From: Neoaliturus tenellus
Lineage: Eukaryota > Arthropoda > Insecta > Hemiptera > Cicadellidae
Reading direction: 5' to 3'
Assembly (NCBI GenBank): GCA_030545055.2
Contig: CM061535.1
Span: 130,442,868-130,506,867, forward strand
Length of the DNA stretch: 64,000 nt
The position numbers and the translations under genes were made by a program. Below, one piece after another: positions 32,971-45,435 of the stretch. The notes under the pieces are model-generated. The model saw nothing but the letters and a program-made list of their open reading frames with translations, had not been told where the DNA came from and did no database searches. How positions within the stretch are numbered: position 1 is the first letter of the stretch; each line of letters begins with the position of its first letter.

Positions 32971-33300
32971 ATGGCAGACAACACCATCAGCCAAGCTGAC
33001 TCCACAACTGATGTCGGTACAAGTACTGGTTGGACACTGTCGATCGATAGTGTACACTATTTGGAAACAGTTTGCGAACGGATGAAGGAAATACTCCGGG
33101 ACAACCCTGGGATTGTAATTCAGATGAATTTGAATTACGATTGGTCGCAAGTTGGATTGCGCCAGGATGACGACGGCCAGCACTCACCACAATATTCACC
33201 GATGTCGCCAATCTATCCTTACGGTGAGTCTGATGTCGAAGAAGATGTGGGGGACGAGGCTCATGAAAATGTGGGAGACAACGAGGCTGAAGAGGAGTAA
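32971..33300 (+). CDS. 109-aa acidic-tail protein (B copy)
   Basis: Counterpart of 5709-6035; the DSTT domain is conserved while the acidic tail has small insertions and deletions. Confidence 0.55.
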   Translation: MADNTISQADSTTDVGTSTGWTLSIDSVHYLETVCERMKEILRDNPGIVIQMNLNYDWSQVGLRQDDDGQHSPQYSPMSPIYPYGESDVEEDVGDEAHENVGDNEAEEE

Positions 33301-33488
33301 CCTTCATTCCTTTTTTTTAAAACCCAAATTGGATGACCTTGAGAATTCCCCCTCCAGTATTTCCTTTTTTTAAAACCCAAATTAAATGACCTTGAAAATA
33401 CCCCCTCCACATACTTTTGGTTTACCCCCTCTACTTTTCAATACTGTTACCACAGTCTGTAGCTCACCTCATTCTTTGCTTAGCTATC

Positions 33489-33998
33489 ATGGCGGACAGC
33501 ACTCTTTCTCAAGTTGACTCAACTACGGATGAAGAGTGGCCATTTTCGTGGGAATGTTCATCTGCAAGATTCAGCAGAAGTGGATATGTTGCATGAAAAA
33601 TTGGTATACGTTTTAAACGAAAACCCTAACATTGAATGTAGGATGACTATGGATTTCGATGCGACAGGGGTCCACACTCAACCTTGCACTTCCAGCCAGC
33701 CTGAGCCTCAGCTTCAGCCAATCAAACTTTACACATCTTTACACTCCAATACGGCCGGAGGATGTAGTTATCAGCGAGGCGGACTCAACTACAAGTTATA
33801 TTGAGCCAACAAATTGGAAGCTTGTTGTTGACACCTTACACAAGGTCGACTTGGTGTGATAAATTAAAGGAGTTGATGATGCAAGATCCTGGTCTTCATT
33901 TTAAAATTGATATGTTTTTCATCTGGGGAGCACCTGCGCGGGGCTCTTCGTCTGACAGCTCTCCAAGTACGACGGACGAGGAGGAGGAGGATGACTAG
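33489..33998 (+). pseudogene. Two-domain acidic-tail gene, frameshifted (B)
   Basis: Counterpart of 5010-5519. A one-base gain (GTGGGAATG for the A sequence) breaks the frame after about 22 codons, and further small indels near the linker and near 33855 disrupt it again. Segments still match A in different frames. Confidence 0.75.
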
Positions 33999-34116
33999 TC
34001 ATCTTTTTTAAAACTCCGTTTGAATGGCCTTGACCTTTCCCCCTTCACTGAGTTTATTTAAGGTGCACTCTCACTGACTGCAGCATCATTTCATCGCGCA
34101 CCTTCACAACAGCAAC

Positions 34117-34485
34117 ATGGAGAGTCAACTCAACTACTGTTGCGAACAGAAATGTTTTTCATGGCCAAATGACATTGATGTGGTGAATGGCCTGGCATGT
34201 AGAAAATGTGAAGCTTTTGGTCAGTGCATGTGTAAATGCAAGTCTTGGAAGAAGCCGAAACCGGAGTTGAAGACATTCCATGTGTACCAGATGAGAGGGC
34301 ATAAGTACACTTGTTGCCCTGAACGTTGCATTGAATTTAAACTAAAACAGCTAACCGGCTGCACATTGTGCAACAATCATTTTGCAGGTTTTTGCAAACA
34401 TTATTTAGGAATGTGTCAGTACAGATCAAATTGGCATACCGAAGCACTCACTATCAATGAAATCGCTATAGACTCACAAGAGTAG
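34117..34485 (+). CDS. 122-aa Cys-rich protein (B copy)
   Basis: Open counterpart of 4523-4891. Every cysteine of the CC-x3-C and C-x2-C pairs is kept despite several substitutions elsewhere. Confidence 0.6.
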   Translation: MESQLNYCCEQKCFSWPNDIDVVNGLACRKCEAFGQCMCKCKSWKKPKPELKTFHVYQMRGHKYTCCPERCIEFKLKQLTGCTLCNNHFAGFCKHYLGMCQYRSNWHTEALTINEIAIDSQE

Positions 34486-34627
34486 TCTTTCTACTCTTTA
34501 ACTTTTTTTAAACTCCCTTTGGATGACCTTGACCTTTCCCCCTCCACTCACCTTAGTTTATATAAGCTCCGTCCCCACTGACCACAGCATCACTTCATCT
34601 TGCTCCCTCACCGAAGCAACATCAAGT

Positions 34628-35071
34628 ATGGAAACTAAGCGTGTCTCATGTTGCGAGCATAAGTGTTTGGACTAGCCGGGCGTCATCCATTGTGCAAAGA
34701 AGCTTTGGGAGGAAGAGACAGGGACAACCTATTGCTGCGAGGATAAGTGTTTCCTACTACCAAGATGGCAAGTGGACGGGTTGGCCTGCCAGCAATGTGA
34801 ATGCTTCGGATGTTGCAGGTGTAGATGCAAGAATCAACAGCTGCCACCACCGGTACTACAGACTTTCAAAATTTACAAGTCCAAATACTTTTACACTTGT
34901 TGTCCGCAGCTGTGTGTTAAATTTCACTTCTCGAATCTTACCAATTGCCGGAAGTGCTATGGACAACCTGATGGATGGTGCACCTGTTTTCTGAACTCCT
35001 GCCGCTACAGATCGGATTGGTTTACAGATCCGTTGGAGATTGATGAAGTCGCCCAGGAAGCACAAGAGTAG
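34628..35071 (+). pseudogene. 147-aa Cys-rich gene with nonsense codon (B)
   Basis: Counterpart of 3937-4380. Codon 16 is TAG (34673-34675). The remaining frame is open to the normal stop, with a few substitutions. Confidence 0.8.
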
Positions 35072-35140
35072 TCTTTTCTACTCTTTAACTTTTTGAAAAC
35101 TCCATTTGGATGACCTTGAGATTTCCCCCTCCACTTCCCC

Positions 35141-35706
35141 ATATACCTAGAATACACATAGCCTAACAGTCAGTCGCTCGGTGACTGTCGTGGGGTGCGC
35201 ATCGGTGTCGGCGCTCCTTTGTTAAGTTTTCAAGGTCACAGTAATATGAAATTGCGGGCGTTGTACTGGTTCAAGGTCACCTGAGGGATTACCGATCGGC
35301 CATTTAGGCAGAGTCATGTCAGAAACTCGAGTTTAACTTGGCACTTTTGCCGTTTCTCGTCGAATATTCGCTCCAAGTGGTCAAGGTCACGGGGACTCGG
35401 ACTGAAACTAGGAGCGTAGTGCGAGAAACGGCAAAAGTGCCAAAAAATTTTGAGTTTCGGCATGACCTTGACCTCAGTGGCATCGATGACGTCATTTTGA
35501 TGACGTAAGGGGTGATGACGTCATCAGCACGTCATTTTTGTGACGTCATGGGTGTGACGTCATAGCAATGACGTCATTGGTGATGACGTCATCGATTGCG
35601 TCATCGATGACGTCATCGATGACGTCATCGGTGAGGTCATTGACCTCGATGACGTCATCCCTCAGGTGACCTTGAACTGGGCCAGCGGCCGCAATTTTAC
35701 ACTACT
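35141..35706 (-). repeat. TIR3 (end of fragment B)
   Basis: A 566-bp TIR copy, more divergent than TIR1 and TIR2 but with the CRE array and IR1 palindrome (35633-35647) intact. It ends ACACTACT, followed by host DNA. Confidence 0.93.
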
Positions 35707-35756
35707 AGCATCTTGCACACTTCTTGTTGATAGCTATAAAATATATGTGTATATAT

Positions 35757-35800
<44 letters not shown>

Positions 35801-35919
35801 ATATATATAAACATGAAGTGATTATTAAAAATAATGAAAAAACACATTGGGTTATTTTTTACTAAAACTAATTGTACAGTAGAAAACAATATTTAAAAGA
35901 ATAGTATTTGACATTCTAG

Positions 35920-36309
35920 CCCCGTTTACACGCTCCGATATATCGGTGCGATCTGATTGCACCGATATATCGGAGCGATAAATTGGAGATTGAAAGCCCC
36001 GTTTACATGCTACGATATATTGGTGCGATCTGAATGCACGAAAATATCGTTGCGATAAATTGGAGATTGATGTTCCGTTTACAACTACAGAACTGATCGC
36101 ATCGATTAAGTTGGAGCGCTGTTTACACGTTCCAACCTGTCGCTCCAACCTTGCGATATCGTTGTCAATCTAGCCAGAAAAATGAAATTTTCATTTTTCG
36201 TCCAACCTCGATATATCGGTACGATCTCCCGTTTACACGCTCCGATTATCGCTACGATATGGTTGGTACCGATCAAATCGCACCGATATATTGGAGCGTG
36301 TAAACGGGA
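35920..36309. repeat. MITE-like inverted repeat with tandem units
   Basis: CCCCGTTTACACGCTCCGAT at the left is matched by its complement near 36290-36308. The interior is made of ~77-bp degenerate units with GATATATCGG palindromes. It is probably a short non-autonomous DNA transposon. Confidence 0.55.
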
Positions 36310-38264
36310 CCTAAGTTGATTTTTCAAGAGAAACTCACCTTCCTTTTCATCAAACTGTTTGTTGACTTTTTTGGAGAGCATCGCGCAAACAAAATAAATA
36401 TTGTTAGAATTTCCTCCTTTAGTAATTGACTTTTCATTTTGTTGTTGTTTGATTTGAATACCAAACACCAACAAGTAGTAAAAAACTCAACTCAAGAAGA
36501 ATGGCTGTTATATAGTTTTTCCATGTAACTTGGAAAAAAAAGGCATAAACAAATCCCTGCAATAGCAATCAATATTAAAAGTTAATATAGAGAACACTAA
36601 ATAAAATAAAATTTTGTATTATAATTAAATTTAAAGGGCCTTCAAATATTTATACTATAGTACTTGTAAAAATCCTTCTGGTTAAAATTAAAACGATGTT
36701 TGCCAACTGAATAATATTCACGAAGTTACATAAAAGAATCTGAGGGGGAATTGTCATTATAATAAATTAAATTTGTTTACAACAAAGTTATAGCTTTTGT
36801 AAGTAGGTATGTCAAAGAGGTCAAATGCTAGGTTAGAGAAGGGGAAGAAAACTGATTGTATATCTTCACTTACGAATACTTAGCGATAGAACGATTAGTT
36901 TGATTACACATTTTAAAGTTAAAATTTCCAACTGCTTTATTATTACAAATTTTACTAACAGTAGGATGAAAGAGAGTTTGATCCGATCCCAAGACCAAAT
37001 GTAACTCGGAGGTGTGTAATGAGGATAAATAGTCAGATTCATTATTCACCTTGGACTTAGGGCCTAATTGGCAATTATGAGGAAAGGAGGGAAGAAGGGA
37101 AGAAGGGATATTGGCTGTCACTCAGAGGGGCCCTACGAGTTTTCGTAACTTAATGAAACTTAACGTACTCAGAGGGTCTTTATAGATTGATGATGAATAA
37201 AACTTGTGTGTGAGTTTAAATTGATATAATGTGGTTAAAATTATTAAGCAAAAATAATTTTGCTTATAAAACGATAGGAACGTTCAACGTGAACTAAATT
37301 ACTTTTAAATCTTTAAGGTTAACCCTTATTGATTTGTTATTGTATTCAAGTCACTAATCATCGTAAATGCAAAACATTTACAGGACAGCAGGAAACATGT
37401 TGGTGTTTCAGTTTCATTCAGCAATTTGGACCGTACCATTACAGAAAGAATTTGTCGCTCAAAAGCGTTTTATTTTTTTCTACTCTTTGGTTTCATTTTC
37501 AAAAGTTAATAAATGCAATGGCAAAGACAATTCCACCAACGAAAACATAAAATATTTAATTTATAGCATAAGATACAACTCCAATTCTACTGTAATGCTA
37601 CTGCATTACATATGTACGTTACTACGTACATATGATTGATGAGTAACGATTGTAGATGACATAAGGTAAAGGAAGGAACACAAAAGGTAAGGGGAAGGAA
37701 AAGTGTCGGCATGAAACCAGCTTGTTCCCCTGAAGGTATGACTGAATGACGGGCAAATCCCCTTCCTACCCTCCTTTCAGTATTGCTAGTTAGCCTATAG
37801 GCTGTTTAAGACTTACGTGAGTTATGGGTCAAACTGCCCTTTTTGTGAAATTACTTAACATCCACATAGCATTGCTTTGATATTGTTTTGCTACTCCAGA
37901 TTAAGAAGTTTATTTATAAATGTCCATAAACGTCTTTTTACTAAGGGGACAAAAAAAACCAGTACCAATATAATAAGTTGTTTTCTTCGATAAGAAATTG
38001 ACAAAAGGTTCATACTGATTGATTAATATAAAACTCTGTAAAAGCTTCAGTTGAAAAAAATTAAAATTTTATTCCCAGGTAAAGTTATTGGTATTGTTTT
38101 AAGATAGTGTCTGTTTCCAATACATATTTCCTTTTAATGCACATAAATATGTTTTATATCCGTTTTGTGATACTTCATGAACTGTTATTTTTAAAACTTG
38201 TTTTAGGTTATATTCTCCTTTCCATTAAAAATGTTCCTTTTTAGTCTTTTGCCTATAAATACAT

Positions 38265-38395
38265 ACATTTCGGGATTAAAATCAGATCATCAGGTCACTC
38301 TTCAATTATTGGTAATTTATAAATTCGAATTATTGATAAATTATGAATAAAAAAAAAATTGTTGATCTGAAAATGAGATTTTAATCCCGAAATGT
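38265..38395. repeat. Inverted repeat (possible MITE)
   Basis: A 19-bp arm ACATTTCGGGATTAAAATC and its inverse flank about 90 bases of AT-rich sequence. Confidence 0.4.
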
Positions 38396-38817
38396 ACTCA
38401 TAACCAAAAGACTTAACAGGAACTGCTTGGACGGAAATTTATGTATCCTTGTGTAATTTCTATAAATATGTTTGTAATTCAAAGTAATATCAAATTTTAC
38501 AGTATCAAATTGTTTTTTGGATCAGAAAAGACAATTTTTTTATTCAAACGTCTAAAAACCCTGGATTGTAAACTAATTTTATAATTAAACTTCAGAAAAA
38601 AAGATATTCTTGCACTAAGATGTCAAAAGGGAGACTGCAATTGAACTTGGAATAAATCTATTTGCCTTTGATGTCGCAATGGTATTGAATTCTCAATTAA
38701 TTAAATGGCGTTTCAGTGACTTCCATCCAGTGATCGAACAGAGAGTATGTTTAAAATTCATATAAACTTATACATTTAATTAAGATGTAATTTTATCACA
38801 GTTTACATTACTGTAGT

Positions 38818-39384
38818 AGTAGTGTCAAATTGTTGGTGCTGGCCCAGTTCAAGGTCACCTGAGGGATGACGTCATCGAGGTCAATGACCTCACCGATGAC
38901 GTCATCGATGACGTCATCGATTGCGTCATCGATGACGTCATCACTAATGACGTCATTTCTATGACGTCACACCCCATGACGTCACAGAAATGACGTGCTG
39001 ATGACGTCATCACCCCTTACGTCATCAAAATGACGTCACCGACGCCACTGAGGTCAAGGTCACGCCGAAACTTAAAATTTTTTGGCACTTTTGCCGTTTC
39101 TCGCACTACGCTCCGAGTTTCAGTCAGAGTCCCCGTGACCTTGACCACTTGGAGCGAATTTTCGACGAGAAACGGCAAAAGTGCCAAGTTAAACTCGAGT
39201 TTTTGACATGACCCTGCCTAAATGGGCAATCGGTTATCCCTCAGGTGACCTTGAACCAGCACAACACCAACAATTTGATATTACTGTGACCTTGAAAACC
39301 TAACAACGGAGCGCCGACACCGATGCGCACCCCACGACAGTCACCGAGCGACTGACCTCCAGGCTCCGCGTACTCTAGGTATAT
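38818..39384 (+). repeat. TIR4 (fragment C)
   Basis: A 567-bp copy of TIR1 with a one-base insertion and few substitutions. IR1 palindrome at 38877-38891. Confidence 0.93.
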
Positions 39385-39453
39385 GGGGAAGTGGAGGGGG
39401 AAATCTCAAGGTCATCCAAATGGAGTTTTTAAAAAAGTTGAAGAGTAGAAAGA

Positions 39454-39897
39454 CTACTCTTGTGCTTCCTGGGCGACCTCATCAATTTCCAACGGATCTG
39501 TAAACCAATCCGATCTGTAGCGGCAGGAGTCCAGAAAACAGGTGCACCACCCATCAGGTTGTCCGTAGCACTTCCGACAATTGGTAAGATTGGAGAAATG
39601 AAATTTAATACACCGCTGCGGACAACAAGTGTAAAAGTAGTTGGATTTGTAGATTTTGAAAGTTTGTAGTACCGGTGGTGGCAGCTGTTGGTTCTTGCAT
39701 CTACACCTGCAACATCCGAAGCATTCACATTGCCGGCAGGCCAGCCCGTCCACTTGCCATCTTGGTAGTAGGAAACACTTGCCCTCGCAGCAATAGGTTG
39801 TCCCTGTCTCTTCCTCCCAAAGCTTCTTTGCACAATGGACGACGCCTTGTATCTCTAAACACTTATGCTCGCAACATGAGACACGCTTAGTTTCCAT
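39454..39897 (-). CDS. 147-aa Cys-rich protein (C copy)
   Basis: The protein is identical to 3937-4380. The viral match stops with the ATG itself, so promoter and TATA box are missing and replaced by host DNA. It is probably not expressed by its own signals. Confidence 0.6.
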   Translation of the reverse strand: METKRVSCCEHKCLEIQGVVHCAKKLWEEETGTTYCCEGKCFLLPRWQVDGLACRQCECFGCCRCRCKNQQLPPPVLQTFKIYKSNYFYTCCPQRCIKFHFSNLTNCRKCYGQPDGWCTCFLDSCRYRSDWFTDPLEIDEVAQEAQE

Positions 39898-41789
39898 TAT
39901 TATAATTTTAAGTTGTAGCCTACATAAAAAAAATAACTTATATAGATGTTATGAGGTAAATTTGAGTTTTGTAGGCATTTTCATTTGTTTGACATTATCA
40001 ATATAAATAGGTTATTTAAATTATTTTCAGATTTTGCATTTTGATTTAATTTAAATACTCTAAACCCATTCATTATCGTAACTTGTATTAAATAAGGGTA
40101 GTTATTAGGCCTACTGCCTAATAACAAATAACAATTATTTTGGTGTTATTGTAATACACCCAACGTTTGATAATTTTTTTGAAAAATATTTTAACAGCTA
40201 ATATCATATGTCAAAGCATCTTTAAGTTGAATATTTATACTATAAAAATGCTTTAAAAAACAAAATATTATGTACATGGATTTATAATATAATTGGATTA
40301 TTGACTCATAAGAGACATTACCCTACAATTCTTCTATTAATGTTACTCATATGATTCGTATTGATTGTTAAATTTCACTCTGTAAAAATTGTATTAAATA
40401 CATTTTATTGTTGATGACAAAAAAATTATTTTTAATTGTCAAATAAAGTGTACTTAAATAATAGTGGATTTTTGTTTATAACCTACAGCTTTGAACATTC
40501 GGCCTATCCACCAAAAGCTCAAAAACATCACATTTTTGCCCTGTTAGCATTAGGAATTTACTTCCTCAAATAATTTTGAGAATATTTTAACGCATATTCA
40601 TACAAATAAATGTTTTTTTTAAATTGTTCCACGAACCTATAATTAAAATATTCTTTGAGGCATTTAAATTTTCTATAATTCATAAGCCTAAAAGAGCTCG
40701 ATTTCAAACTGTATATTTAAACACCTTTCTCAGTCATTCTTTGATATAAAAGAAATAATTGGGTTTGTAAAAATGAATATGAAAATCCACACAACTACAG
40801 ACGAAGCCACCAACACCACCCCGGAGAGGGGCGCCGGGCGCCCGGGGCGTTTCAAATTATTTTGAAAGCCCGCGACACTAAACAAGTGATAACTGGGTTT
40901 CGAAAATAAAAGTACAATAAAACGATCCAGACTCGATAGACTGGTACCGAGGGAGTCGGTCTGATGGCGCTTTAAAACCCACACTACTACATTGCGACAC
41001 AGCCCGTCGCGACTGGGGCTAGCGGTGGATACGGTACAGCGAGTGGGGTTTATTTTGAAGGAATTGAAGTATCCAAGGCTTTATTTTATTCATCTAAATA
41101 CATAAACTATTCACTATTTTCTTTGCAATAATATCTTACCAATGCTCTAGAACTTTTTATACCCTTAAGAGTTTTATGTTATTGATGATATAAAAAGTAT
41201 AGATTTAAATCAATTTTATTTTAAACCTTGATGGCTTTTCAGAGTTAGTTATTAAAACTATTAAATATTTATATGGTATGTAGTGTATAGTAATAAATAT
41301 TTATACAGTAGTACAAACCAAACATCGTGAACGTTAAACTATCCATTTTCTATTTATCTATCTTTAAGTATGGAACTGAAAGAGGTTTTAGTTATTGCAA
41401 TGTTATTATAAAAATAACAACATATACATTAATACATTACAATACATTGCAAAATACATTACACTTAAGCTAGGCATTTCTACAATGTAGTACTTAAGAC
41501 CCAAAACTGCTTTATAATCTTTTAACCGCTTTAGTCAAAGCAATATAACTTCGTATAAGTTTCTACTTTTGCATATATTATGTTGCGAAACTTCCTGACA
41601 CTCTAAGAAGGAGGAGTCAATGATTTTAAGAGGTGATTAACCGTAGAGACTAAAAATGCTTCTTCCTCAAAATAAATCCAATGAAATACGTCAACAAAAA
41701 TATACTTCATAATGATACGATATATAATAACTTATTAATAATGTTGAATCAATGAAAGAAAATATTCGTAACAACAGAAATACACTACA
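39898..41789. other. Host non-coding DNA between C and D
   Basis: AT-rich without a gene. A GC-rich island at about 40795-41045 contains a GGGCGCC/GGCGCCC hairpin. The last six bases before D are ACTACA, the reverse complement of the TGTAGT preceding C. Confidence 0.65.
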
Positions 41790-42355
41790 AGTAGTGTCAA
41801 ATTGTTGGTGCTGGCCCAGTTCAAGGTCACCTGAGGGATGACGTCATCGAGGTCAATGACCTCACCGATGACGTCATCGATGACGTCATCGATTGCGTCA
41901 TCGATGACGTCATCACTAATGACGTCATTTCTATGACGTCACACCCATGACGTCACAGAAATGACGTGCTGATGACGTCATCACCCCTTACGTCATCAAA
42001 ATGACGTCACCGACGCCACTGAGGTCAAGGTCACGCCGAAACTTAAAATTTTTTGGCACTTTTGCCGTTTCTCGCACTACGCTCCGAGTTTCAGTCAGAG
42101 TCCCCGTGACCTTGACCACTTGGAGCGAATTTTCGACGAGAAACGGTAAAAGTGCCAAGTTAAACTCGAGTTTCTGACATGACCCTGCCTAAATGGGCAA
42201 TCGGTTATCCCTCAGGTGACCTTGAACCAGAACAACACCAACAATTTGATATTACTGTGACCTTGAAAACCTAACAACGGAGCGCCGACACCGATGCGCA
42301 CCCCACGACAGCCACCGAGTGACTGACTGTCAGGCTCTGTGTATGCTAGGTATAT
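41790..42355 (+). repeat. TIR5 (fragment D)
   Basis: A 566-bp copy; IR1 palindrome at 41849-41863. Host flank ACTACA. Confidence 0.93.
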
Positions 42356-42367
42356 CGGCTTGAGAGA

Positions 42368-42622
42368 CTAAGACTCTAAACTGTCAGGAATGGGAGTAAC
42401 TAACTGAATTTTGCAAGGAAAAGTCATTTCATCCAATATATTAAACAAATCTTCATCAGTAAAACTGACATTAGTCCGTTTGGTATAAAACTTAGGGTGT
42501 CCGCGCAACAGTTTGCGCCACTTAGCTAAAGTTGAAACTCTCTTAACTTTGAGTGGTGGACAGTGAGCAACTAATAAAGTCTTAACACGGCTAAGTTTCT
42601 TACCTAAAGTGTCCTGCGACAT
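42368..42622 (-). CDS. 84-aa basic protein (D copy)
   Basis: Open counterpart of 28977-29231 with one residue change. Confidence 0.55.
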   Translation of the reverse strand: MSQDTLGKKLSRVKTLLVAHCPPLKVKRVSTLAKWRKLLRGHPKFYTKRTNVSFTDEDLFNILDEMTFPCKIQLVTPIPDSLES

Positions 42623-42774
42623 GGCTTCACCTCACAAAAGTTCGCACAATACTGAGAGACTGCTTGTAGCGCATGAGTCAAGGGAAAAGAGGTGGGGGAA
42701 ACAGCAGGAGTGGGGGAAGGTCACAGTGGTGGGGGAAGGTGAGGTGGTACGCTGGAGTATCGCATCACTTTACC

Positions 42775-43047
42775 ATGAGCTGTCCTACAGTCAACACACT
42801 GTTCTCTTGGCCCGAGTTGGCACTAGAAGAAACATTTCTGTACAGCTTAGGCTGTGAGAGCCGAGGAAGCAAAGTCAAAGTGGAAATTGTGTTAAACTCC
42901 AAGATGAAGAGTCTCCTAAATAAACTAATTGTATCCCTGCAATCTCCTATAACTTTAGAGAAATACCACTTTATTAAGCGACACCTTATACTTTGGCAAA
43001 AACGAAGCGGAAATGGAAAAGATTACAGTAAAATTAATCTAACTTAA
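42775..43047 (+). pseudogene. 88-aa accessory gene with C-terminal frameshift (D)
   Basis: Counterpart of 28558-28824. An A-run near 43000 has one additional base, so the last residues differ and the frame ends slightly later. It may be real decay or a sequencing error. Confidence 0.5.
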
Positions 43048-43420
43048 AACTTGGACTGGACACTCATGGCGATACCACGTGGCGTGCAAACGCCACCCTA
43101 AACATTACAAGTTAGGTTATTGAGCACCTCTGGTACGATAACCGATGTGTTAGAGTTAAAGTGTGATGACCTTGAGTCAAAACACTGAAATACTACAAGT
43201 CGATATCGTCCCAGAGTTAAAGTGTAGTGACCTACATTCAGAACTTGTAAAATTACTTACATATAGAGAGCTAGAGAACAGCGAGACGCACCGCATGGAA
43301 GCCGGAGACATACTGGCGAAGCGGTGTTGTGTAGCCTAGGGACCCAGTTGTGGTGGGGGTATAGCCAACACTTAGAGTACAAGTGTTGTGGGTGACCTTG
43401 ACCCACATAACATACCTCAC

Positions 43421-43659
43421 CCCCCCCCCCCCCCCCCCCCGACAAAAGTGGGAGCCCCCCCCCCCCCCCCCCCCCGACAAAAATGCGAACCCCCCCCCCC
43501 CCCCCCCCCCCGACAAAAATGCGAACCCCCCCCCCCCCCCCCGACAAAAATGCGAACCCCCCCCCCCCCCCCCCCACCCCCACCCCCACCCCCACCCCCA
43601 CCCCCACCCCCACCCCCACCCCCACCCCCACCCCCACCCCCACCCCCACCCCCACCCCT
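43421..43659 (-). repeat. C-rich array, inverted copy of G-rich array 2
   Basis: Poly-C blocks separated by GACAAAAATGCGAA-type spacers, then (CCCCCA)n. Run lengths differ from those at 27964-28181. Confidence 0.85.
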
Positions 43660-43689
43660 GATATCCTGGGCGTGGCAGCCCCGGTGGGG

Positions 43690-44990
43690 ATATAAGGGGG
43701 CCCAGCCAGAGCCGGCTCGCAGTCCGCTCCCGCGCGTTGAACGTGAAACGATCGGGACGGACCGCCATAGGCATCACTAAACATTGAATGGCGCCTTCAG
43801 TGTTTAGCGAAGTCTACTCTAACTTTAAGACTTGTATTAGTTGTAAGATATTGCGCTTGCGTTTGGGTATTGCGAATTGTTTTATATGAGAGTGTTTTAC
43901 TTGTACCTTATGTCTCCTGTGTGTCTTTTATCCTTTGTGTCTTGTTTGTTATATGTGTTTAACATGTATGTGCTTGTTCCAGCATTGACTACGTTGAGCT
44001 CAATTGTGTGTTGTAAGTGTGTTATATTTTTCTAAAGTGTATACGCTTGTTTTAGCAATCCCCCCTTGAGCTTTTGCAATGCTCAAAGTAAATTGTAAAG
44101 TCAGGGAACGGGAGTAGGCCCCCGTGTAAAAGCACTTTATACCAACGTTAGCATGAGTCCTCTCAGGCATGCAATATTGCGGCTGGGTTTGGGACTCGGT
44201 CCGTTTGTATGCTGACATGCAGACCACAGCTGTGGCCAATTTGCGGTGGCCTCTGCACTCGGACCGAGGGCGTAAGCCACTAGGGCTGTCCTCAACCTCT
44301 TGTTTCCCTTCTGGAAACTCAAAATTATGTAAATGAATCTTTGTTAGCTATTTGTGTTTTTAGTCCCCAAGGCCCCCGAACATTCGTGGTTCGCCATGGA
44401 TGTACGGGGGCCGAAATTTTTTTAATGTCCCGTGTGGCCTTGACCCACAAAGATTTATAAAAATTTACTGCATTGATAAAGTTAAATAGTAAAGGTAGGG
44501 TACGGGAGTAGACCCCCGTGTAAAACAATTTTAAACCAATTTTTTTTAGCATGGGTCCTCTCAGGCATGCAATATTGCGGCTGGGTTTGGGACTCGGTCC
44601 GTTTGTATGCTGACATGCAGACCACAGCTGTGGCCAATTTGCGGTGGCCCCTGCACTCGGACCGAGGGCGTAAGCCACTAGGGCTGTCCTCAACCTCTCT
44701 CAAAATTAAGTAAATGTTTTGTTAGCTATTGAAAAGACAATGCAGTAAATGTTTACAAGTCTTGCGTGGCGAAGGGAACACGACATTGGATGTTGCCTTG
44801 TTGTCATAGTTGGGTCTCTTTGGAGGCTACAGCGATGACAACCCAAGTGCCCCACACCCCCATCGGGGGTGTGGGGCTTAATTTTTTAAAGTTTTACCGT
44901 GACCTTGACCTAAATATATAAAAGTTTTAAAAATTCTTTAACAGTCAGGTCTTATTAACAAGGTAAATATATTAAGCTCTTTTAAAAAAA
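43690..44990 (+). ncRNA. Inverted copies of the non-coding units (D)
   Basis: Holds both 150-bp cores (44150-44299 and 44548-44697), the TATA boxes and the terminal hairpins seen in 26753-27905. The hairpin arms and core stems are unchanged. Confidence 0.5.
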
Positions 44991-45102
44991 ATGTACAAGT
45001 CAAGTAACACACAAGGTTTGACTCGTCTATAAGTGTGTCTTTTTTGGAGGCTTCAGCGATGTTAACATAAACGCCTTAAGTGAGGCTTATTGTTTTAAAT
45101 TT

Positions 45103-45286
45103 ACCCCCCCCCCCCCCCCCCCCCCCCCCGACAAAAGGTGCAAACCCCCCCCCCCCCCCCCCCGACAAAAAGTGCGAACCCCCCCCCCCCCCCCCCGCAA
45201 AAAGTGCGAACCCCCCCCCCCCCCCCCCCCACCCCCCCACCCCCACCCCCACCCCCACCCCCACCCCCACCCCCACCCCCACCCCT
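45103..45286 (-). repeat. C-rich array, inverted copy of G-rich array 1
   Basis: Three spacer-separated poly-C blocks plus (CCCCCA)n. It has one block fewer than the copy at 26331-26525. Confidence 0.8.
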
Positions 45287-45435
45287 AATATCCTGGGCGT
45301 GGCAGCCCCGGTGGGGATATAAGGCGGCCGGGCTGCACGCACTTCTCATTCCGGTCCAAGCTCCCATACGGACAGGTACTCTCTCTCGCTCTTGAGACTT
45401 TTGTTTTACACGTCCACTTCTTTTCATTTATTACA

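Larger units (their letters stand above)
29810..35706 (+). mobile_element. Fragment B: inverted, decaying left-end copy
   Basis: In inverse orientation it corresponds to the left part of element A, from inside the 293-aa gene to the TIR. It is clearly more divergent than E. Two genes are broken, one is truncated at the junction with A and others remain open, indicating an older insertion. The right end is at 35706 with host sequence AGCATC following. Confidence 0.88.
35707..38817. other. Host non-coding DNA between B and C
   Basis: AT-rich with no credible gene. It holds an (AT)n tract at about 35748-35810, a MITE-like repeat at 35920-36309, and an inverted repeat (ACATTTCGGGATTAAAATC and complement) at about 38265-38395. 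The small open frames here show no family resemblance. Confidence 0.7.
38818..39897 (-). mobile_element. Fragment C: left-end stub (TIR plus one gene)
   Basis: A TIR (38818-39384) and the 147-aa Cys-rich gene match element A almost exactly. The match ends at the ATG of that gene, and AT-rich host sequence follows. The 6 bases outside the end are TGTAGT. Confidence 0.88.

Noticed and set aside
36106..36474. 122-aa frame in host DNA
   Set aside because: Mostly inside the MITE-like repeat and of random composition.
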